NCBI RefSeq assembly: GCF_000241955.1
Contig: NC_016818.1
Span: forward strand, 62,001-126,000
From: Rahnella aquatilis CIP 78.65 = ATCC 33071
GTDB lineage: Bacteria; Pseudomonadota; Gammaproteobacteria; Enterobacterales; Enterobacteriaceae
DNA length: 64,000 nt
Direction: 5' to 3'
The notes below the pieces were generated by a model. That model made no database searches and was not told where the DNA came from. It saw only the letters and a program-made list of their open reading frames with translations. Of the stretch, positions 8,735 through 16,974 are shown one piece after another. Positions within the stretch are counted from its first letter, which is position 1. The number at the start of each line of letters is the position of its first letter. A program made the translations under genes and the position numbers.

Positions 8735-9980
8735 GTCACATTCTTTAAAAAGAGTCGTCGTCACAGGCTACGGCGCCATCACTCCGTTGGGAATGAATGC
8801 GCATCAGAGCTGGGATGCCATCATGGCGTATGAAACAGGTTACCGGTATATCGACAGGCGTTCCGGGGGGATCAAATCCCGCTTCTTTGGCCTGATAGAG
8901 GGCGAACTTAACCTGAAATTTCTACCAGCCGGTATCCGCCGCCGGTTACCACGCTTTGCGCATTTAGCGCTTATTGCGGCACGTGAGGCGATGGAGATGG
9001 CTTTCGGCGATACGTCGCTGACGCAATATCATGCCGAACTTGATCGCGGCGCCATTATCGGCACAGGCTGGGGTGGGCTGGATGAAACGGTCAGTAATCA
9101 CGATAAATATCGGGCAAGCGGCCTGGGGTCAACCTTCGGATGTTTTTACTCTATGCCCAGCATTGCCACTGCAGCTTGCAGCCAGCACTGGATGCTGAGG
9201 GGCTATCAGAATACGCCTTCTGCCGCTTGTGCAACCGGTACGATCGCCATAGGTGATGCTTTCAATGCTATCCAAACCGGGCGCGCAACCATGATGCTGG
9301 CGGGCGGTGCAGAATCATTACGTACCGACACGGCGGTCTGGAATATCGATGTCCTGAGCGCCCTGACCCGCGAAGAGCAGGACATCACCAAAGCCAGTTG
9401 CCCGTTCAGCCTTGAACGTAACGGCTTTGTGTTGTCCGAAGGCGCGGCGGTGTTATGCCTGGAAGACCGGGAGATCGCACTGGCGCGTGGCGCGACCATT
9501 TTGGGTGAGATCACCGGCTACGGTAATTTCTCTGATGCCGTCGATTTTACAGCACCGGCTGAAGACAAACTGGCTCGGGTCAATACCATTCAGGCTGCAC
9601 TGAGTCAGGCGGGATTAAGCGCCGGTGAGCTTGACTACATCAATGCGCACGGGACTTCCACTCAGCTCAATGACCGCAATGAAACGGAATCTGTGAAGCT
9701 CGCGCTGGGTGAAAAAGCGTATGACATCCCGGTTTCCAGTACCAAGGGTTACAGCGGCCATCTCATTGCCGCAGCAGGAAGTTTCGAAAGCATTGTCTGC
9801 CTGCAGGCGCTTGAGCATCAGATTATGCCTGCCACTCATCATTTGAGACTGGCCGATCCTGCCTGCGATCTGGATTTCATTCGCGAAGGACACCGGCCTG
9901 CATCCCTGCAAAACACCCTCAATCTGAGCTTTGGTTTTGGCGGAGCCAATGCTGCATTAGTGATCAGCAGGGGGGAGTGA
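8727..9980 (+). CDS. Beta-ketoacyl-ACP synthase, KAS II (FabF-like)
   Basis: A 417-residue condensing enzyme. It has Cys168 in SAACATGT and the two catalytic histidines in NAHGTSTQLND and KGYSGHLIAAAG, so the Cys-His-His triad is intact. The C-terminal glycine-rich SFGFGGANAALV is typical of KAS II. It would elongate an ACP-bound acyl chain with malonyl units. The start at 8727 follows AAGGAAA and overlaps the end of the outer-membrane gene by 8 bases; an in-frame upstream extension inside that gene is rejected. Its place in an exporter/peptide operon suggests secondary metabolism instead of housekeeping fatty-acid synthesis. Confidence 0.92.
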   Translation: MDKSHSLKRVVVTGYGAITPLGMNAHQSWDAIMAYETGYRYIDRRSGGIKSRFFGLIEGELNLKFLPAGIRRRLPRFAHLALIAAREAMEMAFGDTSLTQYHAELDRGAIIGTGWGGLDETVSNHDKYRASGLGSTFGCFYSMPSIATAACSQHWMLRGYQNTPSAACATGTIAIGDAFNAIQTGRATMMLAGGAESLRTDTAVWNIDVLSALTREEQDITKASCPFSLERNGFVLSEGAAVLCLEDREIALARGATILGEITGYGNFSDAVDFTAPAEDKLARVNTIQAALSQAGLSAGELDYINAHGTSTQLNDRNETESVKLALGEKAYDIPVSSTKGYSGHLIAAAGSFESIVCLQALEHQIMPATHHLRLADPACDLDFIREGHRPASLQNTLNLSFGFGGANAALVISRGE

Positions 9981-10780
9981 TGAACTTATTCTACGGTGAG
10001 CAGGATGCACAAGCATGGGCAAAATTTTCGGGTGACTACAATCCGATTCATTTCGATTTACAGCATGCGCAGGCAATGGGACTGGAGAGCCTGACGGTTC
10101 ACGGTATGCGCGCGTTGCTGGATATGAAAAATCATCTGAGTCATGCCGTCGCGCCGATGAATTCGGATTACTACCAGTTCAGCGCCCGTCTGCGGCAGGC
10201 GGTGAAGTGCCAGACACCTTACCGGCTTATCTCCGCCCTGAACGTGGCCGGTTCAGCAGCCAGCAGTCAGCTTACTGAGCTGGACTCAGGATTGTGCTGT
10301 TTTAGCGGCAAGCTGAACGGCACGCTTAAGCGGCCAGACGTAGATATCCCACTAAAACAAACCCTTACGGAGGAAGAACTTGCGGTATTGATTGCGGCAT
10401 ATCCGTCAGAGAAGTCAGAGACGATGTCATGGGAAGTCCTGGACGCGGTTTTATTTGAGCGGATCGTGAACATTCCCGAGACACTGGATTGTGTCCGGGA
10501 AGCGATACCACACCTGTCGGCGATGTCGCTGGCCGATGTGTTTAAGCTGATCCCTGTGGTGCAAACTCATCACGACGTGTTTTTTAACCATCAGCATCTG
10601 ATTACCCCGGCTCGGGAAGCTGTTGGCAGACCCTTCCGTTATGGCCTGCTGCCCGTATTGATCATCGGAAACGCAGAGCAGGGTTTTGTTATCCGCATGA
10701 CCATCCAGGGAGGGTATGACGCACATCCCTCAATCATGACCGCGATAACCCTGAAAACCTGGCCTGTTCAGACACATTAA
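9980..10780 (+). CDS. MaoC-like hot-dog dehydratase
   Basis: A 266-residue protein whose first 50 residues carry the hydratase-2 motif: FSGDYNPIHFD then AQAMGLESLTVHGM. Asp19 and His24 are the expected catalytic dyad of R-specific enoyl-CoA/ACP hydratases (MaoC family). The rest is poorly conserved and may be a second, degenerate hot-dog half. It would dehydrate the 3-hydroxyacyl-ACP produced by the ketoreductase encoded nearby. The ATG overlaps the KAS stop by one base (TGATG). Confidence 0.75.
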   Translation: MNLFYGEQDAQAWAKFSGDYNPIHFDLQHAQAMGLESLTVHGMRALLDMKNHLSHAVAPMNSDYYQFSARLRQAVKCQTPYRLISALNVAGSAASSQLTELDSGLCCFSGKLNGTLKRPDVDIPLKQTLTEEELAVLIAAYPSEKSETMSWEVLDAVLFERIVNIPETLDCVREAIPHLSAMSLADVFKLIPVVQTHHDVFFNHQHLITPAREAVGRPFRYGLLPVLIIGNAEQGFVIRMTIQGGYDAHPSIMTAITLKTWPVQTH

Positions 10781-10797
10781 AGACTAAGGAAAGAAAA

Positions 10798-11049
10798 ATG
10801 AGTGAAGTAATAAAAAGTGAAATTTACAGCATTGTGTGTGAAATGTTATGCGATGCGAAAGACCTTGAACCAGAAACATTAAGTGAAGATCTTCCGCTTA
10901 AAAGCCTGAAGCTCGACAGTCTGGATTATGTTGAGTTAATGGTGCTGGTGAAGCGTGAGTTTGATATTTCTCTCAGCGCGGATATGTTTATTGAACACCC
11001 CGATATGACGCTGGGGGAAATGTGTCAGATGCTGGAAGCATTACGTTAA
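10798..11049 (+). CDS. Acyl carrier protein
   Basis: An 83-residue acidic four-helix carrier protein with the phosphopantetheine attachment motif LDSLD (Ser41). It would hold the growing acyl chain for the neighbouring ketosynthase, ketoreductase and dehydratase, and possibly donate it to the acyltransferase at 1092. AAGGAAAG gives a strong ribosome site. No phosphopantetheinyl transferase is encoded in the cluster, so a host enzyme would have to activate it. Confidence 0.93.
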   Translation: MSEVIKSEIYSIVCEMLCDAKDLEPETLSEDLPLKSLKLDSLDYVELMVLVKREFDISLSADMFIEHPDMTLGEMCQMLEALR

Positions 11050-11786
11050 TGAATACCCGGAAATGGATACTGATTACCGGAGGTAGTCGGGGAATAGGCA
11101 AGGCTATGGTTATTCGCCTGTCAAAAAAATACGATATTGTCTTTACCTGGAATACGAATGCTGATCAGGCTCAATCTGTTGAAAAGGATTGCGCGGATAC
11201 CTTTGGTGAAGTCAGAGGATATTGTTGCGATGGCAGAAATGAAGAACAGGTTAGCCTGCTTGCCCGGTTGTTGCTCACAGAACGGGGAGCGCCATACTGC
11301 ATTATCCATAATGCGGGGATAACACGGGATGCTTTACATATTAAGCAGACTTCTGCCGACTGGCATGATGTTATCAATACCAATCTTAATGCGATATTTC
11401 ACTGGAATCAGCATTTGCTGCCACCCATGCTGGCGCGCGGCGAAGGGAGTGTCATCATGATGTCTTCTGTTTCTGCACAGAAAGGGAATGTCGGACAGGT
11501 TGCATACAGTGCTACAAAAGCGGCAATGACCGGCATCACACGATCACTGGCGCTGGAAGTTGCCCGCTTTGGCATCAGGGTGAACAGTCTTTTACCGGGC
11601 GTCATTGAAACGGAAATGACGGCTGCCCTGAGGGATGAGGAACGTAAGGCATTACGTTCTCATATCCCTTTGCGCAGATTAGGAAAAGCCGATGAAATTG
11701 CACTGATGGCTGATTTTTTATTAAGTGAATCCGGCAGTTATATTACCGGTCAAAGTATTATTATAGACGGAGGACTGAGCGCCTGA
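11049..11786 (+). CDS. 3-ketoacyl-ACP reductase, FabG-like SDR
   Basis: A 245-residue short-chain dehydrogenase with the NADPH-binding TGGSRGIG motif (10-17), NAG in IIHNAGITRD, the catalytic Ser and Tyr-xxx-Lys (SSVSAQKG and YSATK) and a C-terminal ITGQSIIIDGG. It would reduce the 3-ketoacyl-ACP made by the cluster ketosynthase. The start overlaps the ACP stop as TAATG, so it is the last gene of the coupled run that begins at 433. There is no enoyl reductase, acyltransferase for malonyl, or thioesterase nearby. The chain may therefore stay hydroxylated or unsaturated, or host enzymes may complete the cycle (inference). Confidence 0.92.
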   Translation: MNTRKWILITGGSRGIGKAMVIRLSKKYDIVFTWNTNADQAQSVEKDCADTFGEVRGYCCDGRNEEQVSLLARLLLTERGAPYCIIHNAGITRDALHIKQTSADWHDVINTNLNAIFHWNQHLLPPMLARGEGSVIMMSSVSAQKGNVGQVAYSATKAAMTGITRSLALEVARFGIRVNSLLPGVIETEMTAALRDEERKALRSHIPLRRLGKADEIALMADFLLSESGSYITGQSIIIDGGLSA

Positions 11787-12141
11787 TAAGTTAAAATAAA
11801 CCTTCTTAATACAGTTTATTTTTATTATTGTGATTTATTTTGCAAGGGGTTGTTGTATGCGGATAATATGATTTTAAATTTATAATTATTTAATATAAAT
11901 GAGTTGATGATATTATATTATTTGTTTATCATACTGCTTATCCCGATGTTAGCTGTCAACGCAGAATATTTTACGGCAATTTATTGCTGGCGTTAAGTTT
12001 TGCAAGTATTAAATGATCTGGTGATATTAATATTCACTTCGTGAATATTAATGGGTTGGGTTATTTATAAAGTGCTGTAATGAAGTTGAAGTGAGTGTTA
12101 TTTAATTAAATATGTTTAACTTTTAATAAGGAAATTAATCA
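11787..12141 (+). other. AT-rich leader region of the peptide gene
   Basis: This 355-base stretch has no convincing ORF and is much richer in A/T than the genes on either side. It should contain the separate promoter for the peptide gene. The only clear structure is the 12-bp palindrome at 12026-12052. A Shine-Dalgarno, AAGGA, sits just before the ATG at 12142. No clean -35/-10 pair could be assigned. Confidence 0.6.
12026..12052 (+). promoter_or_regulatory. Palindrome/hairpin upstream of the peptide gene
   Basis: A perfect 12-bp inverted repeat (ATTAATATTCAC and its complement) with a 3-nt TTC loop, about 90 bases before the peptide start. It is not followed by a T-run, so it is not an intrinsic terminator. 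It could be an operator for a regulator or an mRNA 5' hairpin. Confidence 0.55.
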
Positions 12142-12324
12142 ATGAAGAAAATTACTACAGAAGTTGCAAAAGAAATCATCGGCGGCAAAGATTCATGTGA
12201 AAGCTCTTATCAGTGGAATGGCAACCGTTGTGAGTATCAAACACGTTGTTATGACAAGCATGGTAACCTTTCTTCTAAATCCGCTACTCAGGCTGGCAGC
12301 ACCTACTATTGCCAGCCTAAATAA
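12142..12324 (+). CDS. Double-glycine-leader peptide, putative class II microcin-like precursor
   Basis: A 60-residue peptide. Residues 1-15 form a leader ending in IIGG, with the hydrophobic-spacing pattern of double-glycine leaders cut by C39 peptidases. The predicted 45-residue mature part starts KDSCESS and holds four cysteines (mature positions 4, 15, 21, 42), so two disulfides are possible. It is hydrophilic and aromatic-rich. It resembles small GG-leader peptides annotated as DUF4762 in Serratia and relatives; I recall this family but could not check it. The adjacent C39 exporter, DsbA-like protein and acyl-chain genes fit a modified, secreted peptide. No immunity gene is recognisable. 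Ribosome site AAGGA. Confidence 0.8.
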   Translation: MKKITTEVAKEIIGGKDSCESSYQWNGNRCEYQTRCYDKHGNLSSKSATQAGSTYYCQPK

Positions 12325-12355
12325 GCCGTTAGAAGCCAATACCTGTAATTAACGT

Positions 12356-12392
12356 AAAGACATGGTTGAGTTATCTTCCATGTCTTTTTATT
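12356..12392 (+). terminator. Rho-independent terminator of the peptide gene
   Basis: A 10-bp stem (AAAGACATGG with CCATGTCTTT) and a 12-nt loop, followed by TTTATTTT. It lies 31 bases after the peptide stop and before the convergent mdfA end. Confidence 0.85.
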
Positions 12393-12393
12393 T

Positions 12394-13629
12394 TCAGGCG
12401 CTCGCACCTGTAATCACAATTTGCCTGCTGCGCAGAAACACCACTACCAGCGCCAGCCAGGCGAGGCCGCTAATCAGGTTGAACAGGTTAAACATCCCCG
12501 TACCGCCTTCAACGTAAGCCACTTTTGCCAGCTCAATCCCGAGCGTGAATATCATCATGCTGATGACGCCCATTGCCGCAGAAACAGTGCCTTTGCTCAT
12601 GTCGCTGGAGAACAGCGTCAGGCGGTACAAACCGGCATTCGCCACCCCAATCCCGAACGCATACAGGCTCAGACCCGCAGTCATCCACAGATACGCATGC
12701 GCGGAAAACAGCGTAGCCACTGCGGCGATCAACAGGCCGACCACCATCGGACCCGCACCCAGCTTAATCAGGTATTCGACGGTGCGTTTGCCGGACAGGC
12801 GTGCCAGCGTCACGTTACCGATGATCAGCGCGCCGAAAATTGGCACCTGCAACAACCCGTAATCGTAGGCCGCTAAGCTTTCACCGCTGATTAAAATCAC
12901 CGGCGACTGCGCAATCCACGTCAGCAGCGGCAGGCTGGCAAAACCAATTGCCAGTGCGCCGCACAGGAATTGACGGTTTTTCAGCACATGTTTGTAATCG
13001 CGCAGCAGACTCGGCATGGAGAAGGGTTCACCCAGACGGGAAGCGGTCTCCGGCATGGATTTCCATAACCCCCACAGCGCAATGGCGGCAAGTACAGCGA
13101 AAATCACAAACATCGACTGCCACGGCGCAACGTGGATCAGCGCCGCACCGGCCAGCGGACCGAGCAGTGGCGCAATCAGCGCGACGTTCGCCATCATGGC
13201 GGTGATTTTAATACACACCGATTCCTCGAAGGATTCCTGTATCGCGGCATAGCCGACCGCGCCGATAAAGCACAAGCTGATGCCTTGCAGGAAACGCATC
13301 ACCATAAACTGCTCGATGTTTTGCGCAAACAGAATTGCCAGACAGGTGATGATGAAAAAACTCACGCCCGCGAGCATCACCGGACGACGCCCGCGCCTGT
13401 CGGACAGCGGGCCGAGCAGCCATTGCAGGAACATGCCGCCAGCCAGATACGCGGTCATGGATGTCGGCACCCACTCTTCCCCGGCATTAAAATTAGCCAC
13501 GACGGCCAGCATGCCCGGTTGGATCATATCGTTACCGATATAGGTCGCGAACTCGAACAGCACCAGGCACAGAGGGAACAAAAGCGCCTGCCGTCCCAGA
13601 AGGGACGCAGTATTTGGAGAATTATGCAT
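12394..13629 (-). CDS. mdfA: Multidrug efflux MFS transporter MdfA
   Basis: A 411-residue, 12-helix major facilitator protein that exchanges protons for diverse cationic and neutral drugs across the inner membrane. The length equals E. coli MdfA (410). The functionally important acidic residues Glu26 and Asp34 are at the same positions ([11 protein letters not shown]). Motif A between helices 2 and 3 reads [13 protein letters not shown]. It is a single-gene unit that converges with the peptide gene, and it is probably core genome unrelated to the cluster. Confidence 0.95.
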   Translation of the reverse strand: MHNSPNTASLLGRQALLFPLCLVLFEFATYIGNDMIQPGMLAVVANFNAGEEWVPTSMTAYLAGGMFLQWLLGPLSDRRGRRPVMLAGVSFFIITCLAILFAQNIEQFMVMRFLQGISLCFIGAVGYAAIQESFEESVCIKITAMMANVALIAPLLGPLAGAALIHVAPWQSMFVIFAVLAAIALWGLWKSMPETASRLGEPFSMPSLLRDYKHVLKNRQFLCGALAIGFASLPLLTWIAQSPVILISGESLAAYDYGLLQVPIFGALIIGNVTLARLSGKRTVEYLIKLGAGPMVVGLLIAAVATLFSAHAYLWMTAGLSLYAFGIGVANAGLYRLTLFSSDMSKGTVSAAMGVISMMIFTLGIELAKVAYVEGGTGMFNLFNLISGLAWLALVVVFLRSRQIVITGASA

Positions 13630-13867
13630 TTTTAGTTATTTCACAGACGTAAGGCTAATCATTTGAAAATTAGCAGAAAATAAGAGACTGTCCGGGCGGG
13701 TTTCGCAGGCGAGGCAGTAATACCCGCTATTTTGCCGATTATTTGAGCGCAACGCAATATTCAGATTCACCTTAAGCACAATCTGAGATTGGCACTTTTG
13801 CCTTGTTAGCCGTCTAAAAGCTGGCTACGCTGCAAACAACCCATCGGTAAGAAGGAAAATGCAGGGA

Positions 13868-14863
13868 ATGAGCCAAAAAATCAGCTGGATAGATAATCTG
13901 CGCGCGCTCGCCTGCATGATGGTGGTGATGATCCACGCCAGTACGTCACTGGTGGTCAATTTCGCTGCGGTACATACCGCTGAATGGACAGTGGCAAACC
14001 TGCTCAATTCTGCCTCACGCGTCTGTGTGCCGTTGTTCTTTATGATTTCCGGCGCGCTGTTTTTGGGGGAAAAGAGCGCGCAAAAACGGCATTTTCTGCG
14101 TGTCACATTATGTTTGCTGTTCTATAGCGCCGTCTCGCTGATTTATATCCTTACGATGACAAAAATAGGATTTTGGCCGTCTCTGCGTCTGATTGTCGAA
14201 AAACCGGTGTTTTACCACCTTTGGTTCTTCTACGCCATTATCGTGATTTACCTGCTTTCCCCGCTGATTAACGTTAAAGCTGTGTCCGGCAGATATCTGC
14301 TGATCGCCGGAATGCTGCTCGGCGTGCTGGCGAACCCGCAGCTTCCTGCCGTGACGTGGCAGAAAATCCACCTTCTGCCACTGGATTTGTACATCAGCGG
14401 CGATACCTTCTATTACGTGCTTTATGCCCTGATGGGCCGCGCCATCAGCCAGCTCAATACCGAAAAAACGGCGATTACGCTGGCCGCCAGCGGCACGTTT
14501 ATCCTCAGCACGCTGGCGATTGCCACGGGCACATACCGGCAGATGCAGATTAACCAGAACTTCGCTGACACGTTTTACGTCTACAGCGGTCCGCTGGTGT
14601 TTATCTCCGCCATCGCGCTGTTCGTGGTGTTCAAAAACACGCTGGCACACCGTATTTTGCCGGGATTTGCGCTGATTTCCCGTCATTCACTAGCCATCTA
14701 CGGTTTTCATGCGCTGATCATCATTGGCCTGCGCAACCAGCATCTCGACTTTCCGCAATTCCCGCTGCTGAACCTGGTCTTTTTGTTTATCTGCGGACTC
14801 GGCGGCGGGCTCTTACTGGCAATGGGGTTGGGGAAAATAGACCGGCGGAACTGGGTGAGCTGA
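13868..14863 (+). CDS. wecH: O-acetyltransferase WecH (acyltransferase 3 family)
   Basis: A 331-residue multi-pass membrane acyltransferase, identical in length to E. coli WecH, which O-acetylates enterobacterial common antigen. Diagnostic segments include WIDNLRALACMMVVMIHAS near the N-terminus (with the conserved His), NSASRVCVPLFFMISG, KPVFYHLWFF and SRHSLAIYGFHALII. I chose the ATG at 13868: it aligns with the E. coli start, and AAGGA at 13852-13856 is only 2 bases from the upstream ATG at 13859 but 11 from this one. It stands alone, divergent from mdfA. Confidence 0.92.
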   Translation: MSQKISWIDNLRALACMMVVMIHASTSLVVNFAAVHTAEWTVANLLNSASRVCVPLFFMISGALFLGEKSAQKRHFLRVTLCLLFYSAVSLIYILTMTKIGFWPSLRLIVEKPVFYHLWFFYAIIVIYLLSPLINVKAVSGRYLLIAGMLLGVLANPQLPAVTWQKIHLLPLDLYISGDTFYYVLYALMGRAISQLNTEKTAITLAASGTFILSTLAIATGTYRQMQINQNFADTFYVYSGPLVFISAIALFVVFKNTLAHRILPGFALISRHSLAIYGFHALIIIGLRNQHLDFPQFPLLNLVFLFICGLGGGLLLAMGLGKIDRRNWVS

Positions 14864-14882
14864 ATACTCTGAAACGCAGTTG

Positions 14883-16874
14883 TTATGTCACGGTATAGCC
14901 TTGTTTTGGGGTATTTGGCTTATTGGGGAAAGCCAGTTTTAATTCACCTTTTTCAACCATGGGTTTTAAATGGCTTTGTCTGATATTTTGAGATGTTCTG
15001 TTTGTAAAATCACTTAAAACTGAGATAGCGATGTAATGTTCATTACACAAAGTACTAATAACATCTCGCATCTCTTCGTTGGTTAATCTTCTTTTCACCC
15101 TCGCAGGTTTTGCAAGACTTAATAAATTGTTTTTAAATGATAATTCCAACACGTCAAGCTGATCTACAAAGGGTCTGTCTAATAAAGGGCTTATAAATCT
15201 GCCGTGAGGATCTCGATGCTCATCTATTCTCGGTATCATAGCATCATGGCTTATCGGATTACTTTTGCTATGCGTTGAGTCCCCTTCACTATGCGTTAAG
15301 TCTCCTTCACTATGCGTGAAGTCAGAGATCAGGCTTAACGCATTTGAAAATACTTCTTCGGGGGAAGGAGGTTGTTCCATTCCCGGCAGGCTGTAAGATT
15401 TATCCTTACGCTCACCACTAGAAACCAGAAAACCTTTAGCCTCAAGGCGAGGTAACGCCAGCGTGACATCCCGCGTGTGTTTGCTCGTCAGTTGGCAGGC
15501 TCTTTGGTGATTAATCCACCCTTCAATCGCCGCAGTAGTTACGATCATGCGCTCAAAGTCATCAAGAGTACTGAACCTGGTACCGAAGAGTTTTTGGAGT
15601 TGCGCTGAAATGTATTCAGGAATCAAGCTCGCAGTTGAAAGCTCTAGTAATGTTTGCTCGGTATGCTCAGTTTTCTCATAAAGTTTTGGTGCGCGCCAGT
15701 TTGCGGATTGCCAGCCGCTATAAATTTTCGGGATACCGGAACCGGCTCGTTCTCCAGCACCAATATTGAGAAACATCTGGTGCATGCGCCGGTTTCGACA
15801 ATCAGTTTCACCGCCTTTTATTGCTATTTCTGGCGGGATTCTCATGAGCCCAGGGTTGCGAAAACCAAACATATCGGGGCGTTTAACTATTAATATAGAT
15901 GCGCGTCCTGTGTAATCAGAATGAACGAGTGTATTAACTAAGGCTTCACGTAGCGCAACATGAATTAATGTATCATCCTGGCGCACACCATCTTTAATTT
16001 TGAATGGAATCTTTAGGTCTGTTGTTAGTTTTCGATACGTTCGTCGATAAAAATCAAAGATATTTCCTGACCAGGTGCCATCAGGGCATAAACGATCTAC
16101 CCAGCGTAACTCGGTCTTTGCTTCCGGGCGTTCCTGATAGTCGACGAAGTAATGAGGTACTGCATCCTGAATAGCTTGCCAGGTTCCAAACATCAGAATA
16201 CCAGCGAGAGTGATTCCTTCCTGACCCGATTGTCGATCTTTACGCCAGCCTCCAATTTTGGCCATAAGATCAAAATTATTAAGCTCTAACCATAGATGTT
16301 GTGGTTTCGCAATCGCTAAAAGTTGTTTATAAGCATTCAGACTTTCTTGTTCAATATCATTCAGGTCAAAGCCAGTGAGAATTTTATCATCTCGGCTATC
16401 CTCAACCTGTTCTGCCAGCATTCTCTTTACTTGCTCCTGAGAACAATGGCGATCGCCTTCATGAAGCCTGATATAAGTAAACTCAAGAGGATTCTTTTTA
16501 AGGAAAATAGGCTTTTGATGTCGGGTTGCAATAGGAATATGGATCACAAGGATGAGTTTGCTATCAAGAAGTGTTGTTTGCACATCTGCATCTGTTAGCA
16601 AATTTATATTTACCAGATTTGGATTGTTAAGGTTGTTAAACAACTCTTTTTTGATTTTTTCCGGATCATTAATTCCTACAGGAATGAACTCGCCCTTTTT
16701 TTCTTTGACGCCTAAGACAACATAGCCTCCTCGGGTATTAGCCATTGCACTATATGTTGGCCAAAAATCCTGAGGCAATTTTCCCTGACCATCCTGCCCT
16801 TGTGCTTGTTTAAATTCTAACTCGACAGATTCAGCAAGGGTTTGGAGGTCAATTAAGTCTGTTATCTTAAACAT
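14883..16874 (-). CDS. AlbA_2 (Schlafen-type) domain protein with GHKL-like ATPase region
   Basis: A 663-residue protein. The N-terminal ~150 residues match the AlbA_2/Schlafen-type putative nucleic-acid-binding domain (VELEFKQA, then ANTRGGYVVLGVKE). The middle contains an HATPase_c_4-like region (ALREALVNTLVHSDY, then GAGERAGSGIPKIY). The C-terminus has a winged-helix-like part and a short tandem heptad repeat (THSEGDL/THSEGDS/THSKSN). It is annotated in many genomes as an ATP-binding or RecG-like transcriptional regulator of unknown role; some relatives occur in defence or mobile regions. It is more A/T-rich than its neighbours, which suggests acquisition. No partner gene is adjacent. Confidence 0.8.
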   Translation of the reverse strand: MFKITDLIDLQTLAESVELEFKQAQGQDGQGKLPQDFWPTYSAMANTRGGYVVLGVKEKKGEFIPVGINDPEKIKKELFNNLNNPNLVNINLLTDADVQTTLLDSKLILVIHIPIATRHQKPIFLKKNPLEFTYIRLHEGDRHCSQEQVKRMLAEQVEDSRDDKILTGFDLNDIEQESLNAYKQLLAIAKPQHLWLELNNFDLMAKIGGWRKDRQSGQEGITLAGILMFGTWQAIQDAVPHYFVDYQERPEAKTELRWVDRLCPDGTWSGNIFDFYRRTYRKLTTDLKIPFKIKDGVRQDDTLIHVALREALVNTLVHSDYTGRASILIVKRPDMFGFRNPGLMRIPPEIAIKGGETDCRNRRMHQMFLNIGAGERAGSGIPKIYSGWQSANWRAPKLYEKTEHTEQTLLELSTASLIPEYISAQLQKLFGTRFSTLDDFERMIVTTAAIEGWINHQRACQLTSKHTRDVTLALPRLEAKGFLVSSGERKDKSYSLPGMEQPPSPEEVFSNALSLISDFTHSEGDLTHSEGDSTHSKSNPISHDAMIPRIDEHRDPHGRFISPLLDRPFVDQLDVLELSFKNNLLSLAKPARVKRRLTNEEMRDVISTLCNEHYIAISVLSDFTNRTSQNIRQSHLKPMVEKGELKLAFPNKPNTPKQGYTVT
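15262..15325 (-). repeat. 21-bp tandem repeat inside the AlbA_2 gene
   Basis: About three imperfect 21-bp copies encode the heptapeptide series THSEGDL, THSEGDS, THSKSN. The repeat keeps the frame, so copy number can change without breaking the protein. It lies in a linker between the ATPase-like region and the C-terminal domain. Confidence 0.75.
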
Positions 16875-16974
16875 CTCAATTTCCTGAAGTCACGGTTAAG
16901 TCCTGAAGAAAGTTTATTCTTAATCAGGAGAAAATAATATACGTGTTCTTGTGACTTCCCAGTTGACCTGATAT

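Noticed and set aside
433-11786. Aryl polyene pigment cluster
   Set aside because: It shares KAS, dehydratase, ACP, ketoreductase and acyltransferase types, but lacks the ammonia-lyase, MMPL exporter and thioesterase genes; it also has C39 and MacAB exporters with a GG-leader peptide.
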